From the NCBI GenBank assembly GCA_034112085.1, contig JAWUWD010000068.1:1-13215 (forward strand): 13,215 nt of DNA. Direction: 5' to 3'. The notes beneath the pieces are model-generated. The model had not been told where the DNA came from. It searched no databases and saw only the letters and a program-made list of their open reading frames with translations. Source of the stretch: JAWUWD01 sp034112085. GTDB lineage: Bacteria > Bacteroidota > Bacteroidia > Cytophagales > Cyclobacteriaceae. This document shows positions 1-6,551 of the stretch, one piece after another. Positions within the stretch are counted from its first letter, which is position 1. The number at the start of each line of letters is the position of its first letter. Position numbers and translations under genes: made by a program.

Positions 1-1
1 C

Positions 2-247
2 ATCACTCAAATGCTTTTCTATGACTTGAAGTATATCTTCTAGAAAAGAATCATTTTGTAAAGTGGACTTCTTAATCCCAATTTCAGATTTATTTTTAAT
101 TTCTAATTGATCTTTCACAGTAAATAATGAAAGTGATTCACCAGTATTTGGTTCAATTATGGTCTTATGCGGGATCAGATTTAGTCCAGCTCCGGATAGT
201 AAGAACTTCACCGGTTGAGTAACTAAGATTTGATTAGGTTTAGCTGG
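2..247 (-). pseudogene. C-terminal continuation of the hydrolase/cyclase-like gene, beyond an in-frame stop; leads into a probable AraC-type HTH
   Basis: Directly after the TAA at 248-250, the same reading frame stays open for 82 codons to the window edge and contains no methionine codon. Its start (PAKPNQILVTQPVKFLLSGA) resembles the segment that closes class III cyclase-like domains in hydrolase-cyclase fusions, usually of the form GEILVSxTVKDLVAGSG. About 65 residues after the stop comes NDSFLEDILQVIEKHLSD. This is the typical helix leading into Bacteroidota AraC-type HTH domains, where a pattern like E.F.V..L...G.SR.QLHRKL would follow, here outside the window. The natural reading is one longer gene interrupted by a single nonsense codon. 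A separate small gene is unlikely because there is no ATG and no gap. The open frame is seen directly; the AraC continuation is inferred. Confidence 0.7.
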
Positions 248-250
248 TTA
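248..250 (-). other. Premature in-frame TAA stop codon
   Basis: On the minus strand the codons read ATT TTA TAA CCA GCT AAA, with cyclase-like sequence on both sides in the same frame. A single base change from TTA, CAA, GAA or AAA would explain it. Several genes in this window end in TAA (the acyltransferase, SnoaL-like, TPR and msrA genes), which argues against genome-wide reassignment of TAA. Confidence 0.75.
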
Positions 251-1408
251 TAAAATAGCCTCTATAAGCTTTTGGGTTTTAGCGCTAATGAAGTGAATCT
301 CATCCACTGCGCTTTCTTTGATATCAATCCCTATTGCAAGCTGAACATTTAGACTTTGTAGAACACCAATCATATCTAAACCACAATGCACGGATTTACT
401 AGGACCTTCGAAAACGGCTGTGAAAATTTCGTTATTGTACTGTACTATTTCACCTCTATACCTTTTCACCAACTGATTGATAACTTCCTGGGGGTTAGTT
501 GTAACTCTATCAAAAGGTAATATTCGAGCAGCTAGTAAGGTGTAAAGTCGTTCTTCATAAATTGTTTCCGGGAGTACGTTGGTGATAAATGTCTTCATCT
601 CGTCTAATACCTCAGAGGTATTCCCTACCCAAAACAAATGATCTTTACCTTCCAGCTCTACAAACTTGGCACCCTTGATCCGATCAGCAATAAATCGCCC
701 TTCTTCTATTTTCACATCTATATCATGTGCACGTTGCATTATTAAAGTAGGGACCTTAATAGATCCTAGAATATTAATGATATCTAGTTGGGTATTCATC
801 TTGGTAAGTACCATCGCGGCACTCGGACTTGCCCCTGAACGAAAATAGTTAGCCAACCATTCCATAAATACCTTATCATGAGCTTTAGAAGGTGCGAGGG
901 ATTCTAAATTCATATTTCCACTACCCCAGCTATTTTCAATCATATCATAAACACCCTGACGCTCCTCATCTGTTGGTGCCCAAGGGTATTCAGGAGAAAA
1001 TCTACGCTTGGCAAAGATGCCAAAAGTGATCATAGAAATTACTCGGTTAGGATAGGTCGCTGCAAACAATGCTGATACACACCCTCCTTCAGAGTGTCCA
1101 AATAAAACGGCTTTATCGGAGCCTATGGCATCCATGACAGCTCTAATATCGTCCATTCTTTCCTCCAATGTGGACAACTCTACTACTCTGTCTGAAAGAC
1201 CTGTCCCTCTTTTATCAAAAAGAATCACCCGGCAGGTTTTTCCTAATACCTCCAGGAAACTAACTAACTCCGGACATCCCCACATCAAATCAATATTGGA
1301 TACCCAACCTGGTATATAGACTAAATCAATTGAACCAGAACCGAAAACTTGGTAGGCTATATTTATTCGACCGCTTTTAGTGTATTGAGTTTGGGGCTTA
1401 ATAGACAT
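248..1408 (-). CDS. Alpha/beta-hydrolase fused to a degenerate nucleotidyl-cyclase-like domain (ends at a premature in-frame TAA)
   Basis: The reading frame gives 386 residues before TAA. Residues about 1-280 are an alpha/beta-hydrolase: strand and oxyanion region with DKRGTGLSD (65-73), nucleophile elbow GHSEGG with Ser106, likely acid Asp229 or Asp231 in HDIDV, and catalytic His257 in GKDHLFW. Residues about 285-386 match the start of the class III cyclase-like domain often fused to such hydrolases: RYRGEIVQYNNEIFTAVFEG (317-336) corresponds to the usual RFRGREV.T.GDG..A.F.G. The metal-binding aspartates appear lost: the FTDI position reads AARI (293-296) and the GD turn reads NN, so cyclase activity is improbable and a sensory or structural role is more likely. 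The ATG at 1406-1408 has an A-rich upstream. Substrate unknown. The frame continues past the stop (see 2-247), so this product is probably truncated. Confidence 0.8.
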   Translation of the reverse strand: MSIKPQTQYTKSGRINIAYQVFGSGSIDLVYIPGWVSNIDLMWGCPELVSFLEVLGKTCRVILFDKRGTGLSDRVVELSTLEERMDDIRAVMDAIGSDKAVLFGHSEGGCVSALFAATYPNRVISMITFGIFAKRRFSPEYPWAPTDEERQGVYDMIENSWGSGNMNLESLAPSKAHDKVFMEWLANYFRSGASPSAAMVLTKMNTQLDIINILGSIKVPTLIMQRAHDIDVKIEEGRFIADRIKGAKFVELEGKDHLFWVGNTSEVLDEMKTFITNVLPETIYEERLYTLLAARILPFDRVTTNPQEVINQLVKRYRGEIVQYNNEIFTAVFEGPSKSVHCGLDMIGVLQSLNVQLAIGIDIKESAVDEIHFISAKTQKLIEAIL

Positions 1409-1455
1409 TTTACACTATTTATATTATGACTCGACTTTTTCAATTTGAATTTAAA

Positions 1456-1472
1456 AGTATTTAAAAAATACT
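1456..1472. repeat. Short inverted repeat upstream of the hydrolase gene
   Basis: AGTATTT (1456-1462) and AAATACT (1466-1472) are perfect 7-bp arms separated by AAA, about 50 bp upstream of the ATG at 1408. The position suits an operator, but the AT-rich composition makes chance occurrence plausible. Confidence 0.3.
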
Positions 1473-1516
1473 CACACTTTAGAAGAGAATTGACACGATT
1501 TATCTATAATTTTTTG

Positions 1517-1532
1517 TTCTTCTTAAGAAGAA
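1517..1532. repeat. Perfect 16-bp palindrome TTCTTCTTAAGAAGAA
   Basis: This palindrome has no spacer and lies in the gap between the end of the TPR gene and the hydrolase start. With no loop and no clean T-run after it on the minus strand it does not look like a terminator. An operator for the hydrolase gene is possible. The regulator is unknown. Confidence 0.4.
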
Positions 1533-1583
1533 TAAAGGCTGTCTTACAAATCATAATTCAATGTTTTTGATATAAAAAAACAA

Positions 1584-3530
1584 TTAGATCGAGTCAATTT
1601 CTTCTTCATCTAGCATCACAGTCAGTTTCCTGACAATCTCATCCAATTCCAATGCAGAATATGATATTTTTTCTACGAGGAAATTTCGCTCTTCTACTTT
1701 TACTCTTTTATCATTCCATAAATTGATCAATCCCAAAAGTCTTGCAAGAGGAGCCCTAACTTCATGTGAATTGGAAAAAGAAAACTTCCTAAGTTTACTA
1801 TTCTGTAATTCAATTTTTGCTGTTCGTTCTTTCACCTTACTTTCTAAAGACTCATTTATCAAATTAATTTCCTCATTAATTTCATTAATCAGATCAGCTT
1901 GAGTTTGAATTTCATGATTTTTTTCTATTAGCTCGTTATTGGCATAGTCAACAAGAATTTTTTGTTTTTCAATGATTTTCTTTCGTTTGGTAGCTATGCG
2001 AAATCCATTGTACAATAGAAAAAGTAAGGACAATAAGAGGAAAATTCCTCCATATAGAAAATATGCTTGTTGTTGTTTTCTTTTATTTTTAAAAATTTCG
2101 GTCTCCAACAAAAATTCTTGAACTTGAATAGCCTGAATGTTTTTAATGCTATCAGCTATGGTCAGTTTTTCATATTCATACTTATACTCCTGACGAATGA
2201 TTTCTCGTTGGTTTTTTTCACTTAAAATACTGTCTCGAGTGCTAACATAAAGCTCATACATCTCTAATGCCTCGAGGGGTTTATCTGTAGATTTATTACT
2301 AATATATAAAGCTTGGGCAGCGTCCCTGACTTGTGCCACAGCACCAACCTCTTTCGCTATTTTCAAGGATCGTAAATTGTATCTTAAAGCAGTATTATAG
2401 TTACCCTGGGTATTGTAAATAACTCCTAGATGATTCAAACATTCTGCGACCCCCGGTTTATCCCCAATCTCCTCCCTAATAGTTAAACTCTGTATAAGAT
2501 GATCTATCGCTTTTCCATAATTTTCTTGTGCACCGTAAATATTCCCGATGCTGTTTAAACATTCTGCTATTCCGTGTTTATCTCCAATTTCTTCCCTGAT
2601 TACTAGGCTACGAATTTGATAGTCATTAGCACTGGCATAATCACCTTGTTCATAATAAACTCTCCCGATGTTATGTAAGGAATTTCCAATACCATTTTCA
2701 TCTTCGATTTCTTCCATAATAGTTAAGCACCGATTATAATATTTAATGGCGAGGGCATAGTTCCCTTGTTCATAATAAATATTCCCGATGTTATTTATGG
2801 GGCTCGCAACACCTTTTTTATCCCCAATTTCTTCCATAATGGTTAAACATCGGTTATAATATTTAATAGCAACGCTATAATCGCCTTGTGCTCTGTATAT
2901 ATTACCGATGTTATTCAAAGAACTGGCAACACCTTTCTGATCCTGAATTTCCTCCCGGATAATTAAACTTCGGTTATAGTAATCGATCGCAATGCTGTAG
3001 TTACCTTGTAACTTGTAGCTAATTCCAAGATTATTAAAACTATCTGCAACACCTTTTTTATTCCCAATTTTCTCCCTGACAGTTAAACTTTTGTTATAAA
3101 ATTCAATCGCCATGCTGTAGTTCCCCTGTGACTTGTAAATACTCCCAAGATTATTAAAGCTATCTGCAATACCTTTTTTATTATCAATTTCCCGCCAGAT
3201 TGCTAAACCTTGCTTGTAATGGTCTATAGCACTACTATAATTACCTCTAATAAATAATGATGTCCCTTGTGTGCTCACAGCCCTAGCCATCTGTTTTTTT
3301 AGCCCCTTGCTTTTGGCATAGTCATATTGTTGTTGTGAGAAGTAGTAGGAACTGTCTGGTTGGCTAAAAAGATATCCGTCCCAGGCAATATTGTCCATAG
3401 CTTGAAGGCGAATAGTATCTGGTTGATTAGGGTTATTCCATACCACCCATAGAGAATCAAGGTTTACTTGTGCCGATAAACTCAGACTAATACTAAAAAT
3501 GATCGCAAGAACTGAAATTAGATATTTCAA
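1584..3530 (-). CDS. Secreted/membrane TPR protein with a lone HisKA-like dimerization/phosphoacceptor segment and no ATPase domain
   Basis: The protein has 648 residues. An N-terminal signal peptide (about 1-20, ending SLSAQ) is followed by eight TPR-type repeats on an exact 40-residue spacing, each beginning GNY/GDY/ENY (96, 136, 176, 216, 256, 296, 336, 376). Then come a helical linker, one transmembrane segment (about 489-508), a charged coiled coil (about 515-580) and an H-box, SNSHEVRAPLARLLGL, with His589. The protein stops about 60 residues later with no N, G1 or G2 boxes, so it has a phosphoacceptor-like helix but no ATP-binding catalytic domain. Truncated sensor proteins of this kind recur in Bacteroidota. 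The TPR part should lie in the periplasm and the His helix in the cytoplasm. The start is TTG: it precedes the signal peptide directly, and an in-frame TAA lies 12 nt upstream. Ligand and partner are unknown. Confidence 0.85.
   Translation of the reverse strand: MKYLISVLAIIFSISLSLSAQVNLDSLWVVWNNPNQPDTIRLQAMDNIAWDGYLFSQPDSSYYFSQQQYDYAKSKGLKKQMARAVSTQGTSLFIRGNYSSAIDHYKQGLAIWREIDNKKGIADSFNNLGSIYKSQGNYSMAIEFYNKSLTVREKIGNKKGVADSFNNLGISYKLQGNYSIAIDYYNRSLIIREEIQDQKGVASSLNNIGNIYRAQGDYSVAIKYYNRCLTIMEEIGDKKGVASPINNIGNIYYEQGNYALAIKYYNRCLTIMEEIEDENGIGNSLHNIGRVYYEQGDYASANDYQIRSLVIREEIGDKHGIAECLNSIGNIYGAQENYGKAIDHLIQSLTIREEIGDKPGVAECLNHLGVIYNTQGNYNTALRYNLRSLKIAKEVGAVAQVRDAAQALYISNKSTDKPLEALEMYELYVSTRDSILSEKNQREIIRQEYKYEYEKLTIADSIKNIQAIQVQEFLLETEIFKNKRKQQQAYFLYGGIFLLLSLLFLLYNGFRIATKRKKIIEKQKILVDYANNELIEKNHEIQTQADLINEINEEINLINESLESKVKERTAKIELQNSKLRKFSFSNSHEVRAPLARLLGLINLWNDKRVKVEERNFLVEKISYSALELDEIVRKLTVMLDEEEIDSI
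2286..3245 (-). repeat. Eight tandem 120-bp coding repeats (40-residue TPR units)
   Basis: The repeats encode units of roughly G(N/D)Y..AI.YYN.SL.I.EEIGDK.GVA...NNIGNIY..Q. The period is exactly 120 bp with no indels across all eight copies. Units 4 and 5 share the identical 15-residue stretch AIKYYNRCLTIMEEI (221-235 and 261-275). The regular spacing suggests growth by unequal crossing-over. This is protein-coding repetition, not a CRISPR array. Confidence 0.8.
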
Positions 3531-3537
3531 GACTAAA

Positions 3538-3545
3538 CAAAGTTA
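3538..3545 (-). promoter_or_regulatory. Candidate -7 promoter element TAACTTTG, almost at the start codon
   Basis: On the minus strand the sequence TAACTTTG matches the Bacteroidota consensus TAnnTTTG. It ends only 7 nt before the TTG start at 3530. Transcription from it would begin at or just before the start codon, giving a leaderless or near-leaderless mRNA. I see no clear -33 TTG box at the usual distance, so this stays tentative. Confidence 0.35.
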
Positions 3546-3737
3546 TATTCGAATTTCATACTCTAGGTTACCGTTTTTTTAATTAAAACACAATAGTTAA
3601 AACCTATAATATAAAGTCTGTAGTTCAATTCTCTATGACTCTGCCATCTTTAAAATCATCAATCTTCCATTTAAAAGTTGACACCCGTTAAGTAACCTTC
3701 AGAAGCGTTTGCAAGATTATTATTTCGTAGGTATCCA

Positions 3738-4118
3738 TCACAAATTTTTATTATTATCGAATTGTAACTCTCTAATTCGAACGGTTCTAAGCGCGTATAT
3801 TATTAGGAATACCAAGGCTGAAAAAAAGAATAAGGTTCCTAAGTATAAAATAGGATTAGCTATCACGCGCAGAACCTCCAAGACACCAAAAATACCTGAC
3901 AGGACATAAAGACCTGAAGCAATATATAATGCGGTACTAGCTCTTGTAAGCAGTCCTAGTTGTTTAATTTTTTTCCTGGCGATCATGTGATCAAAATTGC
4001 TGCATCTATCAATAAGAAGACTATTGACCTCTCCACTCAATGTCATCATTTGAGAAGTCGTTGATAATACTAGCATTCCGATGCCGGGTAAGATAGTTAT
4101 TGGAATATACCACTCCAT
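3738..4118 (-). CDS. Small membrane protein, DUF2721-like
   Basis: The protein has 126 residues with hydrophobic segments at about 5-24, 62-83 and 87-110. Between the first two lies a polar stretch, TTSQMMTLSGEVNSLL, then a basic loop ARKKIKQLGLLTRAS. The order of a short hydrophobic start with an STT/STS motif, a polar helix with Arg/Lys and two closing transmembrane helices fits the DUF2721 family of unknown function. The ATG at 4116-4118 has GGAAAG a few bases upstream, next to a CCTTATAAGG palindrome (4125-4134). It lies 34 nt after the small CxxC protein gene on the same strand and is probably the last gene of that transcription unit. No function can be assigned. The family call is moderate; an unrelated small membrane protein is possible. 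Confidence 0.65.
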   Translation of the reverse strand: MEWYIPITILPGIGMLVLSTTSQMMTLSGEVNSLLIDRCSNFDHMIARKKIKQLGLLTRASTALYIASGLYVLSGIFGVLEVLRVIANPILYLGTLFFFSALVFLIIYALRTVRIRELQFDNNKNL

Positions 4119-4152
4119 TGCTTTCCTTATAAGGTATTATGTATGGTTAAGG

Positions 4153-4419
4153 TCACAGTTCTTTGTCACAGGTTGTACAGATGTACTTATTCCCATGCTT
4201 ATGGGAGGTGGTCACGTGCTTATCCACTATCTTACTTATAAAGCTACTATAGATGTCTTTATTGAGTAAATGTTTATCCCTGACCACTTTATAATATTGA
4301 TTATCCCATTCATCATGACCCCAACATGTTGGGCACATTCCTTCAGGCGCACTTAAGGGTGATTTTCCTTCATCCTTTTTGATGAAATAGGATTTGATGT
4401 TTTCAATAAGGTTTGTCAT
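4153..4419 (-). CDS. Small conserved protein with two CxxC pairs, probably zinc-binding
   Basis: The protein has 88 residues. The N-terminal half carries APEGMCPTCWGHDEW and the C-terminus ends YICTTCDKEL. Two CxxC pairs about 50 residues apart, with two histidines (HVTTSHKH) before the second, suggest one structural zinc site of zinc-ribbon type. I recall similar short proteins with a CPNCWG-type motif in flavobacteria and relatives, without known function. It lies 44 nt after the Grx-Grx-TrxR gene and 34 nt before the DUF2721-like gene, so co-transcription is likely. The cysteine pairs could instead be redox-active, which would suit the reductase upstream, but CPTC followed by WGHDEW is more typical of metal binding. 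ATG at 4417-4419; upstream region A-rich without a clear Shine-Dalgarno. Confidence 0.75.
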   Translation of the reverse strand: MTNLIENIKSYFIKKDEGKSPLSAPEGMCPTCWGHDEWDNQYYKVVRDKHLLNKDIYSSFISKIVDKHVTTSHKHGNKYICTTCDKEL

Positions 4420-4463
4420 CTTTAAATAGCGTTTGGTTATTTCAATTCAATATTAGTCATTTT

Positions 4464-5870
4464 TTATTTGAGATGTTTTCGAATCCCATAACTCGCCAGT
4501 ACCCCTTCTCCAGTCGCTGCTGCTACTTGAGCAATAGCACCTTCCCTACAATCCCCTGCTGCAAATATTCCCTTAACAGAAGTTTCTGCCAAATCTGTGG
4601 TTTGGATAAATCCGCTTTTATCGAGTTCTATTATGCCTTTGAATGGATCTGTATTTGGAATTAGTCCAATAAATATAAATGCACCGTCTGCAGTAATGAT
4701 TTGCTCTTCATTCGTTTGATTATCCATTACTCGTAAACCTTCAAATAAATCCTTGTCGTTTGCGATGAACTCAATAGATGATTTGTCCATATAAGTCGTG
4801 ATATTATCGATAGTTGATAATTTCTCAACATACGTTTCTGAAGCGGAAAATTTTGGAGATCGATGGATGATCTTTACGCTTCTACAAAATCCTGCTAAAA
4901 ATATTCCTTCTTCCAACGCTGAATTGCCGCCACCAATAACAATGATATCTTTATCTCTGTAAAATGCCCCATCACAAGTCGCACAGAAATGAATCCCCGA
5001 CCCTATGAGTTCTTCCTCATTTGGTATTCCTATCTTTCTATAAGTCGATCCTGTTGAAAGTACGACTGTTTTACCATGATAAGTTGCGCTCTTCGTCTTA
5101 ATTAAAAATAGATCATTTTCTTTCTTGATATTCAGCACCTCCTCCCCTGTTTTTATCACGGCTCCGTAAGTAGTCGCTTGTTCCTCCATCTTCTCCATCA
5201 GTTTAGGACCAGATATAGATTGAAACCCGGGATAGTTTTCAATCTTCTCAGTCAGAAAAGCATTTCCACCAATATTCCTTTTTTCTAAGATGAGTGTGTC
5301 GAATCGATCTCGCTGCGCATAGATCGAAGCGGTTAACCCAGCGGCACCGCCACCAATAATAATCGTGTCAAATACCTTATGCTCCTTTTTGATATTGATC
5401 GATAACAATTCAGTTAACTGAGTATTGTCCGGATTAGTGTATGGTACACCATCAATCAAAATAGTCGGGATTATTCTTTTACCATTATTGATCTCTTCTA
5501 CCTTTTGTGTTGCCCAATCATTGCTATCTACATCAATGAATTCGAAGTTGACACCATTGTCTCTAAGAAAATTCTTAGCTCTACGGCAATCAGGACACCA
5601 GTCAGCTCCAAATAATAGAACTCTGCCAACTTCATTAATCCCCAATACAGAGGCCAGCTCTGTATTGTCGGGATTAGTGAAAGATTTGTCATTAATTATT
5701 ACAGTAGGGATAATACGTTTTCCATTATTTATGGCTTCTACTTTACTTGTAGCCTCTTTGTCTAAATCAACATCGATAAAAGTGTAATCGATATTGTTAT
5801 TAGCTAAAAATGATTTGGCCCTAAGGCAATCTGGGCACCAATCAGCACCATATAAAGTGATATTATCCAT
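4464..5870 (-). CDS. Thioredoxin reductase-type flavoprotein with two tandem N-terminal glutaredoxin-like domains
   Basis: The protein has 468 residues. Residues 1-80 and 81-160 are two glutaredoxin-like domains, 46 of 80 positions identical without gaps. Each has GADWCPDC (Cys12/Cys15 and Cys92/Cys95), the cis-proline segment KRIIPT (Pro55, Pro135) and the glutathione/substrate-loop-like TNPDNT. From about 167 follows a full thioredoxin reductase: FAD-binding GGGAAG (173-178), active site CATCD (Cys296, Cys299), NADPH-binding GGGNSA (313-318) and C-terminal FAD motif GIFAAGD (434-440). The expected route is NADPH to FAD to CATC to the CPDC domains, so the protein carries its own disulfide carriers. 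Cytosolic, no signal peptide. It starts 35 nt after the SnoaL-like gene and is followed by two small same-strand genes. Two Grx copies are unusual. Final substrate unknown; the nearby methionine sulfoxide reductases are plausible recipients (inference). Confidence 0.92.
   Translation of the reverse strand: MDNITLYGADWCPDCLRAKSFLANNNIDYTFIDVDLDKEATSKVEAINNGKRIIPTVIINDKSFTNPDNTELASVLGINEVGRVLLFGADWCPDCRRAKNFLRDNGVNFEFIDVDSNDWATQKVEEINNGKRIIPTILIDGVPYTNPDNTQLTELLSINIKKEHKVFDTIIIGGGAAGLTASIYAQRDRFDTLILEKRNIGGNAFLTEKIENYPGFQSISGPKLMEKMEEQATTYGAVIKTGEEVLNIKKENDLFLIKTKSATYHGKTVVLSTGSTYRKIGIPNEEELIGSGIHFCATCDGAFYRDKDIIVIGGGNSALEEGIFLAGFCRSVKIIHRSPKFSASETYVEKLSTIDNITTYMDKSSIEFIANDKDLFEGLRVMDNQTNEEQIITADGAFIFIGLIPNTDPFKGIIELDKSGFIQTTDLAETSVKGIFAAGDCREGAIAQVAAATGEGVLASYGIRKHLK
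5391..5870 (-). repeat. Tandem 240-bp duplication encoding the two Grx-like domains
   Basis: Copies are 5631-5870 and 5391-5630, one exact 80-codon period. The strongest blocks are GADWCPDC, FIDVD, INNGKRIIPT and TNPDNT. Third-codon positions differ at many sites even in identical protein blocks, so the duplication is not recent, yet both active sites are kept. Confidence 0.85.
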
Positions 5871-5905
5871 TTGTAATAATTTGAATATGAAATTGTTATT
5901 TATAA

Positions 5906-6262
5906 TTAAGCGTGATAGTAACGTTCTTTGTATATTTTACCATCTTTCCACTCGGTCGCAACGACTTGTTCAGATACCATTGTACTGCCATCTTTAAGTT
6001 TCAGAGTCATCACAGCGTCATAGAATGAATGATTACCATTTACTGCATAATTTCCCACTTCGTAACCAATGAATTCTTCTAAATCATTTTTTATAAAGTC
6101 ATCCTCAAACTTAACACAAAATGCTTTACCAATCTTTGCGTCTCCATTTGCCTCTCGAAGTTCTACAGCATCATGCAAATAAGTTTCCATGGCTTCAATA
6201 AATCCACCTTTAGCTAATAGTTCATGAACGTGTTTGAGGTTTTTTTCAATTTGATTTCCCAT
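5906..6262 (-). CDS. SnoaL-like (NTF2 superfamily) protein
   Basis: The protein has 118 residues, starting MGNQIEKNLKHVHELLAKGG. It shows the compact alpha+beta cone layout of SnoaL-like proteins: an N-terminal helix with EAMETYLHDAVELREANG, the conserved GK.F..KFED helix, then paired strands ending STMVSEQVVATEWKDGKIYKERYY. This late QV..E.W.DGKI..ERYY block is characteristic of small SnoaL-like proteins in Bacteroidota. Function is usually unknown; members bind small hydrophobic molecules or act as isomerases or cyclases. I chose the ATG at 6260-6262 over an upstream ATG at 6364 because the 34 extra residues are basic, low-complexity and not part of the fold, and an A-rich AACGAAAGAAA precedes the inner ATG. 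It is first in the minus-strand set with Grx-Grx-TrxR and faces the AraC gene. Confidence 0.8.
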   Translation of the reverse strand: MGNQIEKNLKHVHELLAKGGFIEAMETYLHDAVELREANGDAKIGKAFCVKFEDDFIKNDLEEFIGYEVGNYAVNGNHSFYDAVMTLKLKDGSTMVSEQVVATEWKDGKIYKERYYHA

Positions 6263-6551
6263 TTTCTTTCGTTTATTTTTTATATAATGTTTTGTAATTG
6301 ACTGTGCAAATATTGTAGATGAGCGATTGCATTGGTTAGGCTGATTTTCCCTATTGATGGTCAATATTTCCCTTTGTTATAAAAATTGAATTTTATAAAA
6401 GAGATCTTTGCAATCAGTATCTGATAGGTCTTCCAGAAAATTTTTGATATATCAGATTTGCGATTACTTATTTTGTGTAATTATCGAAGTCTTATTATTA
6501 AGATTGTTGATCATTATTTAAGTAGGTTTATCGAAACAATAGAATTAGCCA
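6263..6551. promoter_or_regulatory. Divergent intergenic regulatory region between the SnoaL/TrxR unit and the AraC regulator
   Basis: This 289-bp gap holds several dyads: TTATAAAA/TTTTATAA (6377-6384 and 6391-6398), ATCTGATA/TATCAGAT (6419-6426 and 6450-6457) and TCTTA/TAAGA (6490-6494 and 6499-6503). A direct repeat TTATCGAA lies at 6481-6488 and 6528-6535. TAGGTTTA at 6523-6530 resembles the TAnnTTTG -7 element for the AraC gene. The layout fits a two-way control region, perhaps bound by the AraC protein itself. Which repeats are true sites cannot be told from sequence alone. Confidence 0.45.

Noticed and set aside
248..250. Genetic code reassignment of TAA
   Set aside because: Several other genes here end at TAA at the expected protein length, so TAA works as a stop in this organism.
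1562..1582. Hairpin TGTTTTT/AAAAACA after the TPR gene as a terminator
   Set aside because: The stem is only seven almost purely A-T pairs, with no GC core or proper T-run. Too weak to call.
2286..3245. Regular 120-bp repeats as a CRISPR array or satellite
   Set aside because: The period is far longer than CRISPR units, there are no unique spacers between identical repeats, and every copy encodes a TPR unit in one frame.
3531..3737. Possible small gene in the 207-bp gap between the TPR and DUF2721-like genes
   Set aside because: Only very short frames (under 20 codons) with no ribosome binding site were found. Apart from the candidate -7 element next to the TPR start I see nothing there.
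5425..5787. A 120-codon open frame on the plus strand opposite the Grx domains
   Set aside because: It mirrors the duplicated Grx coding sequence and has no independent features.
6263..6364. Extra 34 N-terminal residues for the SnoaL-like protein from an ATG at 6364
   Set aside because: The extension is basic and low-complexity, is not part of the SnoaL fold, and would cover the divergent promoter region.
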